Of a DNA stretch of 37,004 nucleotides, positions 17,835-24,901 are shown piece by piece; within the stretch, counting starts at the first letter, position 1; each line of letters opens with the position of its first letter. The notes below the pieces were generated by a model. It saw nothing but the letters and a program-made list of their open reading frames with translations. It was not told where the DNA came from and searched no databases. The position numbers and the translations under genes were made by a program. This DNA is from Candidatus Heimdallarchaeota archaeon (GTDB lineage Archaea; Asgardarchaeota; Heimdallarchaeia; Heimdallarchaeales; Heimdallarchaeaceae), in assembly GCA_030611665.1 (NCBI GenBank), contig JAUWPI010000007.1, forward strand, positions 1 through 37,004. The letters are read 5' to 3'.

Positions 17835-18347
17835 TTAATCGTTAGATTTTATTGTTAATAATTCTTCCTTCAAGAAATGCTTTTTTTTGTAACCACCAGA
17901 TTCACACATTACATTTTGATAATCAAACATAATCTCGGGTTTAGCAAGTAAATAATTATGAACAATTGTTTCAGCTCTCTGAAGTAATTCTTCTATTCCT
18001 TTTTTTTCTGTAAGAGGACAATACCATACATACCACCTTAGTCTATACTCCTTTTCTCCCTCAGGTTTGATTTTTACAAAAAGAGGAAATAGCTTACAAT
18101 CAAGAGGGCGATGCTCATAAATGCAGCATAAACCCTTTTCTGAAAGAAAATAGCAATCAATTAGATTTTCCTTCTTACCAACGACTAGAATATTACTTTT
18201 CTCATTGATAGTTCTGAACCAGCTCTCTTTTTTTGTATTAGCTTGTATTCTGTTGAAATCTTCTTTCGTCAATGCCGGTGGTGTGCTGCGACAACATTTG
18301 CTTCCACATACTACACTACATATTTTCTCGTCAGAAGTATTTCCCAT
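17835..18347 (-). CDS. YkgJ-type zinc/iron-chelating cysteine-cluster protein
   Basis: A 170-residue soluble protein. Its cysteines are arranged as in the YkgJ/putative zinc- or iron-chelating family: CSVVCGSKCCRSTPP near the N-terminus (about residues 11-25), then GLCCIYEHRPLDCKLFP in the middle. Its biochemical function is not established. Its place between the decarboxylase and the GT2 gene suggests a role in the same surface-sugar or modification pathway, but this is context only. ATG at 18347 follows GGTTGAT. The length is normal for the family. Confidence 0.82.
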   Translation of the reverse strand: MGNTSDEKICSVVCGSKCCRSTPPALTKEDFNRIQANTKKESWFRTINEKSNILVVGKKENLIDCYFLSEKGLCCIYEHRPLDCKLFPLFVKIKPEGEKEYRLRWYVWYCPLTEKKGIEELLQRAETIVHNYLLAKPEIMFDYQNVMCESGGYKKKHFLKEELLTIKSND

Positions 18348-18382
18348 AGAATCAACCTATTTTTCTTATTACAAGTTTTTAA

Positions 18383-19672
18383 CTAACTATCGGTTTCAAA
18401 ACTGAAAGCTTCTTTCACCATGTCTTCAACATTGTCAGCCTTTTTGATAATTCTAACCTCACCCATTTGATCTAATTCGCATACAGCAGGACGAGGATAT
18501 CCAAATTGTTCACTCATTGAGAGTGTATATGCACCACAATTGAGAATCACTATTTGATCTCCTTCATTGATCTGATAGTTTACAGATTCATTTGAAATCA
18601 CATCGACGGGGAGACATAGAGGCCCCCCAATTCGACAGTATGGGCCCTTCCCTTTCATTTGACCAGGAACAGCTGTGTAATGTGAGTATCGCATTGGTAT
18701 AAGTGAATTTGCCCCTACATCAATAAATGCCCATTTTCTTCCCCATGAGCTCTTTGTTCGCAAAACTTTAGCAATTGCCACAAAACTATCCTCTACTAAA
18801 TATCTCCCTGGTTCAAGTATAACAGTTATGTCGTCAATATTTTCGACACTTGTTGCAATCTGTTCTGCATATCGATTTAAATCAAAATTATTCAAATCAA
18901 GCGTGCTTTTACTTGCAAGACCCCCACCAAGATTTAAGTGTTCTATCTCAATTCCATGTTTGTTCAATAATTCCTTGATGTAATTATTCATAAAAACTAA
19001 TAATTCTTCATAAAATGAGTGAGAAATAAGGTTGGTCCCAACATGAACATGAACACCATTAGGTTCAAGATGAGGGCTGTTTTTAGCATATTTGTAAAGT
19101 TTTGTTGCTCTATTGTAATCTATCCCTAACTTACTATTCTTCTTGATTAGCAACTTCTTTTCTGTTTCCTCATTTAATAAAGGATGAATTCTAATTGTAA
19201 TCTCTTGTTTCATCTCTTTAACTTTAGCAATAGTTTCTATAGTTTGAAGCTCATTCATAGATTCAACATTCAAATATTGAATCCCATTTGTCATGGTTAA
19301 ATCCAATTCTTGCACTGTTTTTGCTGGTCCATTAAACACAATTTGATTAAAATTGAATCCTGCTTTTTCCGCTAATAACAATTCAAAAAGGGACATCGCT
19401 TCAGTATTCATGTTCAAAGATTTAGCTTGTAGAAGAACGCGACCTAAATAATTTGCCTTGATAGCATATGAGATGCGTGATTTGTTAATATGCTTACTCA
19501 AAGCTGATTTTAGTTGATAATAATTATGTTCGAAACGTTCAGGTAGATAAAGAAAGAAAGGCGTTGATATCTTTTCAGCTATCTCTAAAGACGATTTCTT
19601 GTTGATGTGAAGAAGATTTTCTTCATACTTAAGATACGGATAATGTTTGATTTTGTCTTCAATTTCCTTCAT
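18383..19672 (-). CDS. PLP-dependent decarboxylase, fold III (LysA/ornithine decarboxylase superfamily)
   Basis: A protein of 429 residues from ATG at 19672, chosen because GTGAT lies just before it; TTG at 19699 would add nine residues. The alanine-racemase-type barrel has the PLP lysine K72 in YAIKAN, then HVGTNL, LNLGGGLA and EPGRYLVEDSF for phosphate and pyridine contacts. The C-terminal barrel has GPLCLPVD where diaminopimelate decarboxylase has CESxD. Cys and the final Asp are kept but the Glu is lost, which argues against meso-diaminopimelate as substrate. Candidates are a polyamine precursor or an amino-acid intermediate for the glycan cluster. It is divergent from bpsA, with 139 bases between the starts. 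Confidence 0.85.
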   Translation of the reverse strand: MKEIEDKIKHYPYLKYEENLLHINKKSSLEIAEKISTPFFLYLPERFEHNYYQLKSALSKHINKSRISYAIKANYLGRVLLQAKSLNMNTEAMSLFELLLAEKAGFNFNQIVFNGPAKTVQELDLTMTNGIQYLNVESMNELQTIETIAKVKEMKQEITIRIHPLLNEETEKKLLIKKNSKLGIDYNRATKLYKYAKNSPHLEPNGVHVHVGTNLISHSFYEELLVFMNNYIKELLNKHGIEIEHLNLGGGLASKSTLDLNNFDLNRYAEQIATSVENIDDITVILEPGRYLVEDSFVAIAKVLRTKSSWGRKWAFIDVGANSLIPMRYSHYTAVPGQMKGKGPYCRIGGPLCLPVDVISNESVNYQINEGDQIVILNCGAYTLSMSEQFGYPRPAVCELDQMGEVRIIKKADNVEDMVKEAFSFETDS

Positions 19673-19811
19673 TTTATCACACTGATTTTTTCGATACAAG
19701 AGATATATGGTCTTTATTATTTGCTCTAATTACTAATGTCTTTTCTTTGAAATAGAAAAATTTTGCCCTCTAATTGAAAAATTATTAAAGTATTGTTTTC
19801 TAATCATATTG
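19673..19811. promoter_or_regulatory. Divergent promoter region between the decarboxylase and bpsA
   Basis: On the plus strand, AAATTATTAAAG ending at 19790 is a TATA-like box about 22-28 bases before ATG at 19812. This would give an almost leaderless bpsA message. On the minus strand, AAATAATAAAG near 19710-19722 could serve the decarboxylase, whose message would then carry a short leader with GTGAT. The spacer is A/T-rich and without other features. Confidence 0.45.
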
Positions 19812-20972
19812 ATGAAAAAATTAACTTTTCTTGAGCAATTACACGAAGTTACACAAAATGTAGCAATAAAAGAAGGATTCGTTGGTATTTTACGTACCTT
19901 TGCTGTTATTTCTCGTTTTCCTGAAGAACCAATGCGTAAAGTAGCTCAAGAAAGCAACTTACCAGTTCCAATATGTGTAGCCATACGAAATGAATTTGAG
20001 AAACTTGGTTGGGTATCGAAGGGAAAAAAGGGTGCTCATCTCACACAATTAGGACACGATGTTTTCAATTCTCTTGGTGGTTTTAATGAGGAGTTTAAAT
20101 GCCTCAAATGCAGTGGATCTGGTATAACTATTCCTTACTCAAAGTTTCAGAAAGAACTGGAAGCGATGAAAAAATATTGTAATATGAGAGGTAAACCATT
20201 CACTCAATTGGATCAATCCTTCGCTACTCCAAGAACTAGTTTGGCCAGAATTCTCTATATGAGTCAAAATTATGATCTTGTTAGAAGAAACTTTGCCTTT
20301 TTAGGTGATAGTGATTTGACAAGTATCGCTTTAGCTATGTTTGCTAACAAATCGTCGAGAATTGTAGTTTTTGATGTGGATAAGCGATTAAAGGAGATCA
20401 TAGAATCTGCTAACCAAGAGAATAGTGTCCAAATAGATTTTATTGAACATGATTTAAGAAAACCTATCCCAACAGAATATCAAAAGAAATTCGATTGTAT
20501 TTCCACTGATCCACCATATACTATACACGGACTGAATTTATTTATTTCACGTGGTCTAACCCTGCTCTCAGACGAACAAAATGGAGTAGGATATCTTTCA
20601 TTTGGTGTAAAACCCCCAAATGAAATCTTGGAATTGGAGAAAAGCTTAGTCCAGATGAATTGTGCAATAACCAACATAGTTCCAAACTTCAATCAATATA
20701 TCGGAGCTCAGAAATTAGCTGGCATATCTACTTTATACAGATTCGAAATTGTTCACCCAGCTACACCGTTGATACAGGATGTGTTTGAATCCTCTATCTA
20801 CACAGGAGATATTAATCCAACAATTCGCACTTATGAGTGTCTCAATTGTAAATCTAGTATTGATGTAGGGAATAATCAGTTATTTTCAACAATTGAAGAA
20901 TTAAAAACTAAAGGATGCCCTCATTGCAATCATGAGTTTTTCTCTAAAATTAGCGAGAGAAAAATGGAATGA
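19812..20972 (+). CDS. bpsA: N4-bis(aminopropyl)spermidine synthase
   Basis: A 386-residue branched-polyamine synthase. It uses decarboxylated S-adenosylmethionine to add aminopropyl groups to the internal nitrogen of spermidine. The N-terminal third is a winged-helix-like domain with a CLKCSGSG knuckle. The catalytic Rossmann domain has FLGDSDLTSIALA (cofactor loop), VVFDVDKRL and the catalytic STDPPYT. The C-terminus adds a zinc-ribbon-like pair, CLNC and CPHC. Branched polyamines are mostly known from thermophiles, where they stabilise nucleic acids. ATG at 19812 is preferred over TTG at 19809. Its stop overlaps the next start as ATGA, so it is translationally coupled to the hydrolase. Confidence 0.92.
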   Translation: MKKLTFLEQLHEVTQNVAIKEGFVGILRTFAVISRFPEEPMRKVAQESNLPVPICVAIRNEFEKLGWVSKGKKGAHLTQLGHDVFNSLGGFNEEFKCLKCSGSGITIPYSKFQKELEAMKKYCNMRGKPFTQLDQSFATPRTSLARILYMSQNYDLVRRNFAFLGDSDLTSIALAMFANKSSRIVVFDVDKRLKEIIESANQENSVQIDFIEHDLRKPIPTEYQKKFDCISTDPPYTIHGLNLFISRGLTLLSDEQNGVGYLSFGVKPPNEILELEKSLVQMNCAITNIVPNFNQYIGAQKLAGISTLYRFEIVHPATPLIQDVFESSIYTGDINPTIRTYECLNCKSSIDVGNNQLFSTIEELKTKGCPHCNHEFFSKISERKME

Positions 20973-21679
20973 TTTTAAAAGTACAACTTAGATATAAAGA
21001 AACAATGAGAATTTTAGATGATATTTATCTGATTCCAGGTTTTGTCAATTGTTATTTGATAGAGAGAGAACATCACTCTGTACTAATAGATACTGGAATG
21101 AGCAAAAAGGCAAAAAATGTGATTCATACAATTAAATCTTTTTGCGCGGATAAACCTCTTAAAGGCATAATAATAACTCATGCTCATCAAGACCATATGG
21201 CTGGATTAGAGACCCTAGGACAATTGTATGGTTCAACAGTTATAGCACATAAAGAGGAAAGAGATTACATAATGAAAATTAAAGAAATGCCAACAAAAGA
21301 GGGTTTTGCTGGAAAAACATTTTCTTTATTTAGTAAACTGTTTTTTTCATCTAGCTATACTGTTGATCAGATTGTCACTGATTACGAAGTAATCTATGGG
21401 TTGAAAGTTTTCTATCTGCCCGGTCACACACCAGGGAGTATAGCTTTGGAAGATGTAGGAAACCAAGCATTGTTCTGTAGCGATATATTAAACACTGATA
21501 AGAAGGGTACGAAATTGATACCTCCAAACAAGAGATATGCTCTAGATTATGAACAAGCTCTGAAATCTTCTATCAAATTACTTAGGGAATCAAAACCAAG
21601 TGTGATATTACCTGGCCATGGTGCTCCCCTTTTTGAACCAGAAGAAGCAATAAAAGAATATTTGAAAGAATATAGTTAG
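20969..21679 (+). CDS. Metallo-beta-lactamase-fold hydrolase (glyoxalase II-like)
   Basis: A 236-residue binuclear-metal hydrolase. The metal motifs are THAHQDHMAG (HxHxDH, about residues 71-76), LPGHTPGS, CSDIL and ILPGHGAP. Such enzymes hydrolyse thioesters, phosphodiesters or lactones, and the sequence does not show which. ATG at 20969 overlaps the bpsA stop by four bases. An internal ATG at 21005 would start closer to the usual family N-terminus (MRILDDIYLIPG). It is followed after eight bases by the membrane-protein gene, making a four-gene unit with bpsA. Confidence 0.9.
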   Translation: MILKVQLRYKETMRILDDIYLIPGFVNCYLIEREHHSVLIDTGMSKKAKNVIHTIKSFCADKPLKGIIITHAHQDHMAGLETLGQLYGSTVIAHKEERDYIMKIKEMPTKEGFAGKTFSLFSKLFFSSSYTVDQIVTDYEVIYGLKVFYLPGHTPGSIALEDVGNQALFCSDILNTDKKGTKLIPPNKRYALDYEQALKSSIKLLRESKPSVILPGHGAPLFEPEEAIKEYLKEYS

Positions 21680-21687
21680 GTGAAAAT

Positions 21688-23457
21688 GTGTCGCGAAAAT
21701 CATTTTTCATTCCCGCAATAATCTTTGGACAACTACTTCTAGTGTTTCTAATACTATATTTCAACGTGGGGATGTACGGATTTGATGCGTACATACATTT
21801 ACAGTATGTTGATTCTATTTTAGGAAATCAACACATAATCGAACTGGATATCGCAAAATCATATTACGATTTTATAGGTTTTCATGTGTTTGTATCAGCT
21901 TTATCAGCATTGACAGGATTAAAGCCAAGCGTTATCTTTGAATTTGTTAGTATAATGATCCCCATTTTAATCTTTGACTTTTCAATAATTGCCTTCATTC
22001 GTCATCTAGAAAAGAAAAAAAAGGGGTATTCTTCTCATGGTTTTAATCTCAAATATATTGCGCTGATACTTCTCTTCCCCTCAATCATAGGGATTCAGAT
22101 GTTCTTGGGAAGACCTAATACTCTAGGAATAGGTTTGTTTAGTTTATGCTTATATCTGTATTTGTGCAAACAAGAGCGTTTACGAAGCCAGATTATCGCT
22201 GGTTTTTTAGCCATTGTAACTGTAAAAGTGCATCATTTATCAGCTATTTTTCTATTACCCGTAATTCTCTTTGCTAGTATTTTTCTCACTAAAAATCTGA
22301 AAACCATATTGTCTTTAGTTTATGCAATTCCTGCTGTGATAATTGTTGAAACCATATTAGATTCAAGAGAATTTGGTATTGTAAATTTTTATTTCTCAAG
22401 AAATGAAACTTATGAAATGTTGTATAACCTATTCATAAAAAATGAGTTTGTATTCTTGATTTTGTGGCTAATTGTGACACTCATTGGTTTTCTTCTCCGA
22501 ACAAGAAAGACGGAGTTATCAAATTTTATAAAACGCTTTCTTGTAAAACCATTGTTCTCACTTTTTACAAAAAATGCTCAGATCAGTATTAAATCATTTT
22601 TCAGAAAGGCAAAATCTTCTATTACAAGAAAGAAGATTGTTACTAGCTTATTATTTTGTATTGTTGTGAGTATACTTACTGTAGAAATTGTTGGTTTGTT
22701 TAACTATACCGCAAACCTTGCTTCATGGTATATTACTGCAGAGTTGATAATTATCTTTTTATTAAGTGGGGTGGCTTTATTATTCCCAGATACAATAAAA
22801 TCAGCTCTATTTGTACTAGGTTTTTGTTTCTATGGGTTAACCGTTATATTTTCTCTTGTCTTTAGTTCTACTGAACACGAACTTTCTTGGGTAGCACCTA
22901 GAACTTTTATTTTCACATTAATTTTTATCAGTATTCTAGCATTTCTAGCAATCTCTGATGTAATCGGTAAAGTAAAAAGAAAATTTTTACCAATATTTTT
23001 TATTCTATTAATTACAAACTCCTATTTCAGTATGACATATATGGGAGAACAGTATTTTCCTGGTTATAACCTAACCAGTTCTTATGAAAACATGACTTTT
23101 GCTTATAGTTTCAATGCTATTGCGAACGTTGGACCCACAACTACCAGCATGTCATTTTCAGTTTCCAAATATATTGATGGTATAAACATCTACGCATTAC
23201 CTCTTTTACTTGATTCAAATTCTTCTCTTCAGACTAATGCGAACCGACTATTATTTTCTTGGTTGAAATATGTGGTTATAGGCTCTGTTATGGATCAGTG
23301 GCTAGGCACGCCACTTTATCTCTCCCAAGACGACATCAGCTATTACCTAGGAACGTTACGTTACTACAACTATGGTCCCTTCACTATCGCTCGACCTACG
23401 TTTAATTTGGTCATGTCTAATGGGCAAAATTATCTTCTCTACAATATTCGGGTGTAA
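21688..23457 (+). CDS. Polytopic membrane protein, GT-C-like glycosyltransferase candidate
   Basis: A 589-residue protein with about ten to twelve hydrophobic helices. After the first helix comes an acidic loop, GMYGFDAYIHLQYVDSIL, which resembles the Asp-containing first loop of GT-C glycosyltransferases that use polyprenyl-phosphate sugars. The last 130 residues form a hydrophilic, probably external domain (from about residue 455). The WWDYG motif of STT3 is not present, so it is not an oligosaccharyltransferase catalytic subunit. The start is GTG at 21688 with AGGTGA just upstream. It sits between a hydrolase and a GT4, four bases before the GT4. The fold is inferred from loop and topology only. 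Confidence 0.6.
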   Translation: MSRKSFFIPAIIFGQLLLVFLILYFNVGMYGFDAYIHLQYVDSILGNQHIIELDIAKSYYDFIGFHVFVSALSALTGLKPSVIFEFVSIMIPILIFDFSIIAFIRHLEKKKKGYSSHGFNLKYIALILLFPSIIGIQMFLGRPNTLGIGLFSLCLYLYLCKQERLRSQIIAGFLAIVTVKVHHLSAIFLLPVILFASIFLTKNLKTILSLVYAIPAVIIVETILDSREFGIVNFYFSRNETYEMLYNLFIKNEFVFLILWLIVTLIGFLLRTRKTELSNFIKRFLVKPLFSLFTKNAQISIKSFFRKAKSSITRKKIVTSLLFCIVVSILTVEIVGLFNYTANLASWYITAELIIIFLLSGVALLFPDTIKSALFVLGFCFYGLTVIFSLVFSSTEHELSWVAPRTFIFTLIFISILAFLAISDVIGKVKRKFLPIFFILLITNSYFSMTYMGEQYFPGYNLTSSYENMTFAYSFNAIANVGPTTTSMSFSVSKYIDGINIYALPLLLDSNSSLQTNANRLLFSWLKYVVIGSVMDQWLGTPLYLSQDDISYYLGTLRYYNYGPFTIARPTFNLVMSNGQNYLLYNIRV

Positions 23458-23460
23458 AAT

Positions 23461-24597
23461 ATGGATAGTCTTAGAATAGTTCAAGTGACTCCTTTCTTTG
23501 GATCAAAGAGCTATGGTGGCACTGAAAGATATGTAAATTATTTATCTAAAGAGTTAGCAAGTAGAGGACATCATATTGATGTATTCACAACAAAAAAGTC
23601 AACTAAAGTACCATATCAAAGTTATTATGATAATATGACTGTCCATCGATTCTTCAGCCCCATGGATATATTTGGGATTAATCCCGCATGTATAATGTTG
23701 CATCAATTAATGAAAATTAAGAATATTGATGTTTTTCATGTACACTCTTACATCTATTTTACAACCATTCAAGCAGCAATCACGAAATTGTTCAGAAGGA
23801 TGCCTCTTCTTTTACACATTCATGGTGGTGTAGGTAGACCTCCTTATAAAACAAGTTTTGTGAAAGAGTTTGCTAAGATGTTTTTTGATTATACTTTAGG
23901 GAGATTTGTTCTATCTCAGGCTGATATAATCGCTTCTGTTAGTCAATATGATAAAGAATTACTGAAGGATAGTTTACATTCCAGACCAGAAAGACTAATG
24001 TTAATAAATAATGCAATAGATACAAGTCTATTTCCTGAAGTGAAACCAGTTCAAAGCAAAAGCATGATTATCTCATACGTAGGCGATCTTGAACCTTGGA
24101 AAGGTATTTCTTACTATTCTCAAGTTATAGATAGTATTCTAAAACAAAGAAAAGAAATAAAATTCTGGTTCATAGGTCAAGGTTCATTATTCCCGATATT
24201 GAAGAAGAAATATGAAAATGAGAACAGAGTCAAGCTGTTCGGTTCAGTTAATCATACAGAAATTCCATCCTTGCTTGAGAAAACCAATTTTCTAATTCTA
24301 CCTAGTTTCTGGGAGGGATCTCCCACTGTAATAATAGAAGCAATGGCAATGGGAATACCTGTCATAGGATCTGATATTGGTGATATCCCTCGATTACTAA
24401 ATAACGGAAATGAAGGCACACTCTTTGAAGTTGGAAACACTCTATCACTTGAAAAAACAATTATTGATTGTGTAGATAGTTACGATTTATGTATAAAAAA
24501 AGCCTTGAAAGCAAAAAAGAGAATTAGAAATGAGTTTTCTTTTTTAAGTGTCACTAATCAGATTGAGAAACTATTCTATAAACTGGCAAATAAGTAA
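23461..24597 (+). CDS. Glycosyltransferase family 4 (GT-B fold)
   Basis: A 378-residue GT4 enzyme. The N-terminal loop is SYGGTERYVNYLSKELASRGH, then HVHSYIYF and LLHIHGG. A central IASVSQYDKELL leads to LINNAIDTSLF. The donor domain has YVGDLEPWKG and E-x7-E in EGSPTVIIEAM with the GSDIGDIPRLL end. It begins three bases after the GT-C-like gene and is probably the last gene of the unit starting at bpsA. It is the third GT4 in the window. The sugar and acceptor are unknown. Confidence 0.92.
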   Translation: MDSLRIVQVTPFFGSKSYGGTERYVNYLSKELASRGHHIDVFTTKKSTKVPYQSYYDNMTVHRFFSPMDIFGINPACIMLHQLMKIKNIDVFHVHSYIYFTTIQAAITKLFRRMPLLLHIHGGVGRPPYKTSFVKEFAKMFFDYTLGRFVLSQADIIASVSQYDKELLKDSLHSRPERLMLINNAIDTSLFPEVKPVQSKSMIISYVGDLEPWKGISYYSQVIDSILKQRKEIKFWFIGQGSLFPILKKKYENENRVKLFGSVNHTEIPSLLEKTNFLILPSFWEGSPTVIIEAMAMGIPVIGSDIGDIPRLLNNGNEGTLFEVGNTLSLEKTIIDCVDSYDLCIKKALKAKKRIRNEFSFLSVTNQIEKLFYKLANK

Positions 24598-24901
24598 CAG
24601 GTCAGTTTAAGCGATTTTAAATGTCAATTAACTTTTTAAATATAAAAGGGGCTAACAATTTAGTGGTTAAGTTGAGGGATAGCGAAATGCATCTCCCGAG
24701 TAGGGTTTGATTATATTGTTGGAAATCCACTTAGCGGAGACTATAAACCACCAATCAAAAAACTAGTTCTATTTTCAAATTTTTGGAGAAAAATCAATAC
24801 ATTAAAACATAATTTCTCTCTCATCGAACAAGTATTAATATACTACTTGTTATTTGGACAGAAGAATAAAAACTTAAATTTATCAGATGGAGTAATTCTC
24901 A
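24598..24901. other. Gene-free stretch before metG with a promoter-like site and candidate RNA
   Basis: This 304-base gap has no convincing coding frame. It holds a TATA-like run at about 24632-24647 (CTTTTTAAATATAAAA), a less A/T-rich island at 24661-24753 (39 G or C in 93 bases, above the surroundings), and then A/T-rich sequence. An inverted repeat follows, AACAAGT at 24827-24833 and ACTTGTT at 24845-24851, about 50 bases before metG. Confidence 0.6.
24663..24753 (+). ncRNA. Candidate structured small RNA (unclassified)
   Basis: A TATA-like box lies 16-30 bases upstream. GTGGTT (24663-24668) can pair with AACCAC (24746-24751) to close a domain of about 90 bases. Inside are one hairpin with arms GGGA and TCCC around an apical GC-GAAAT-GC, and a second with GGGTTT (24693-24698) pairing AAATCC (24723-24728). 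TGA directly before GGGA and GA directly after TCCC could form sheared G-A pairs, as in kink-turns bound by L7Ae. It lacks tRNA signatures (no TTCRA loop) and clear C/D boxes. An H/ACA-type guide or a metG leader element is possible. The folding was done by eye. Confidence 0.35.

Noticed and set aside
21688..23457. The 589-residue membrane protein as the STT3 oligosaccharyltransferase
   Set aside because: No WWDYG or DK/MI motif is present, and the external C-terminal domain is too short.
24663..24753. Reading the element upstream of metG as a tRNA because it ends in ACCACCA
   Set aside because: There is no T-arm with a TTCRA loop, no proper D arm or anticodon arm, and the closing stem has six rather than seven pairs.
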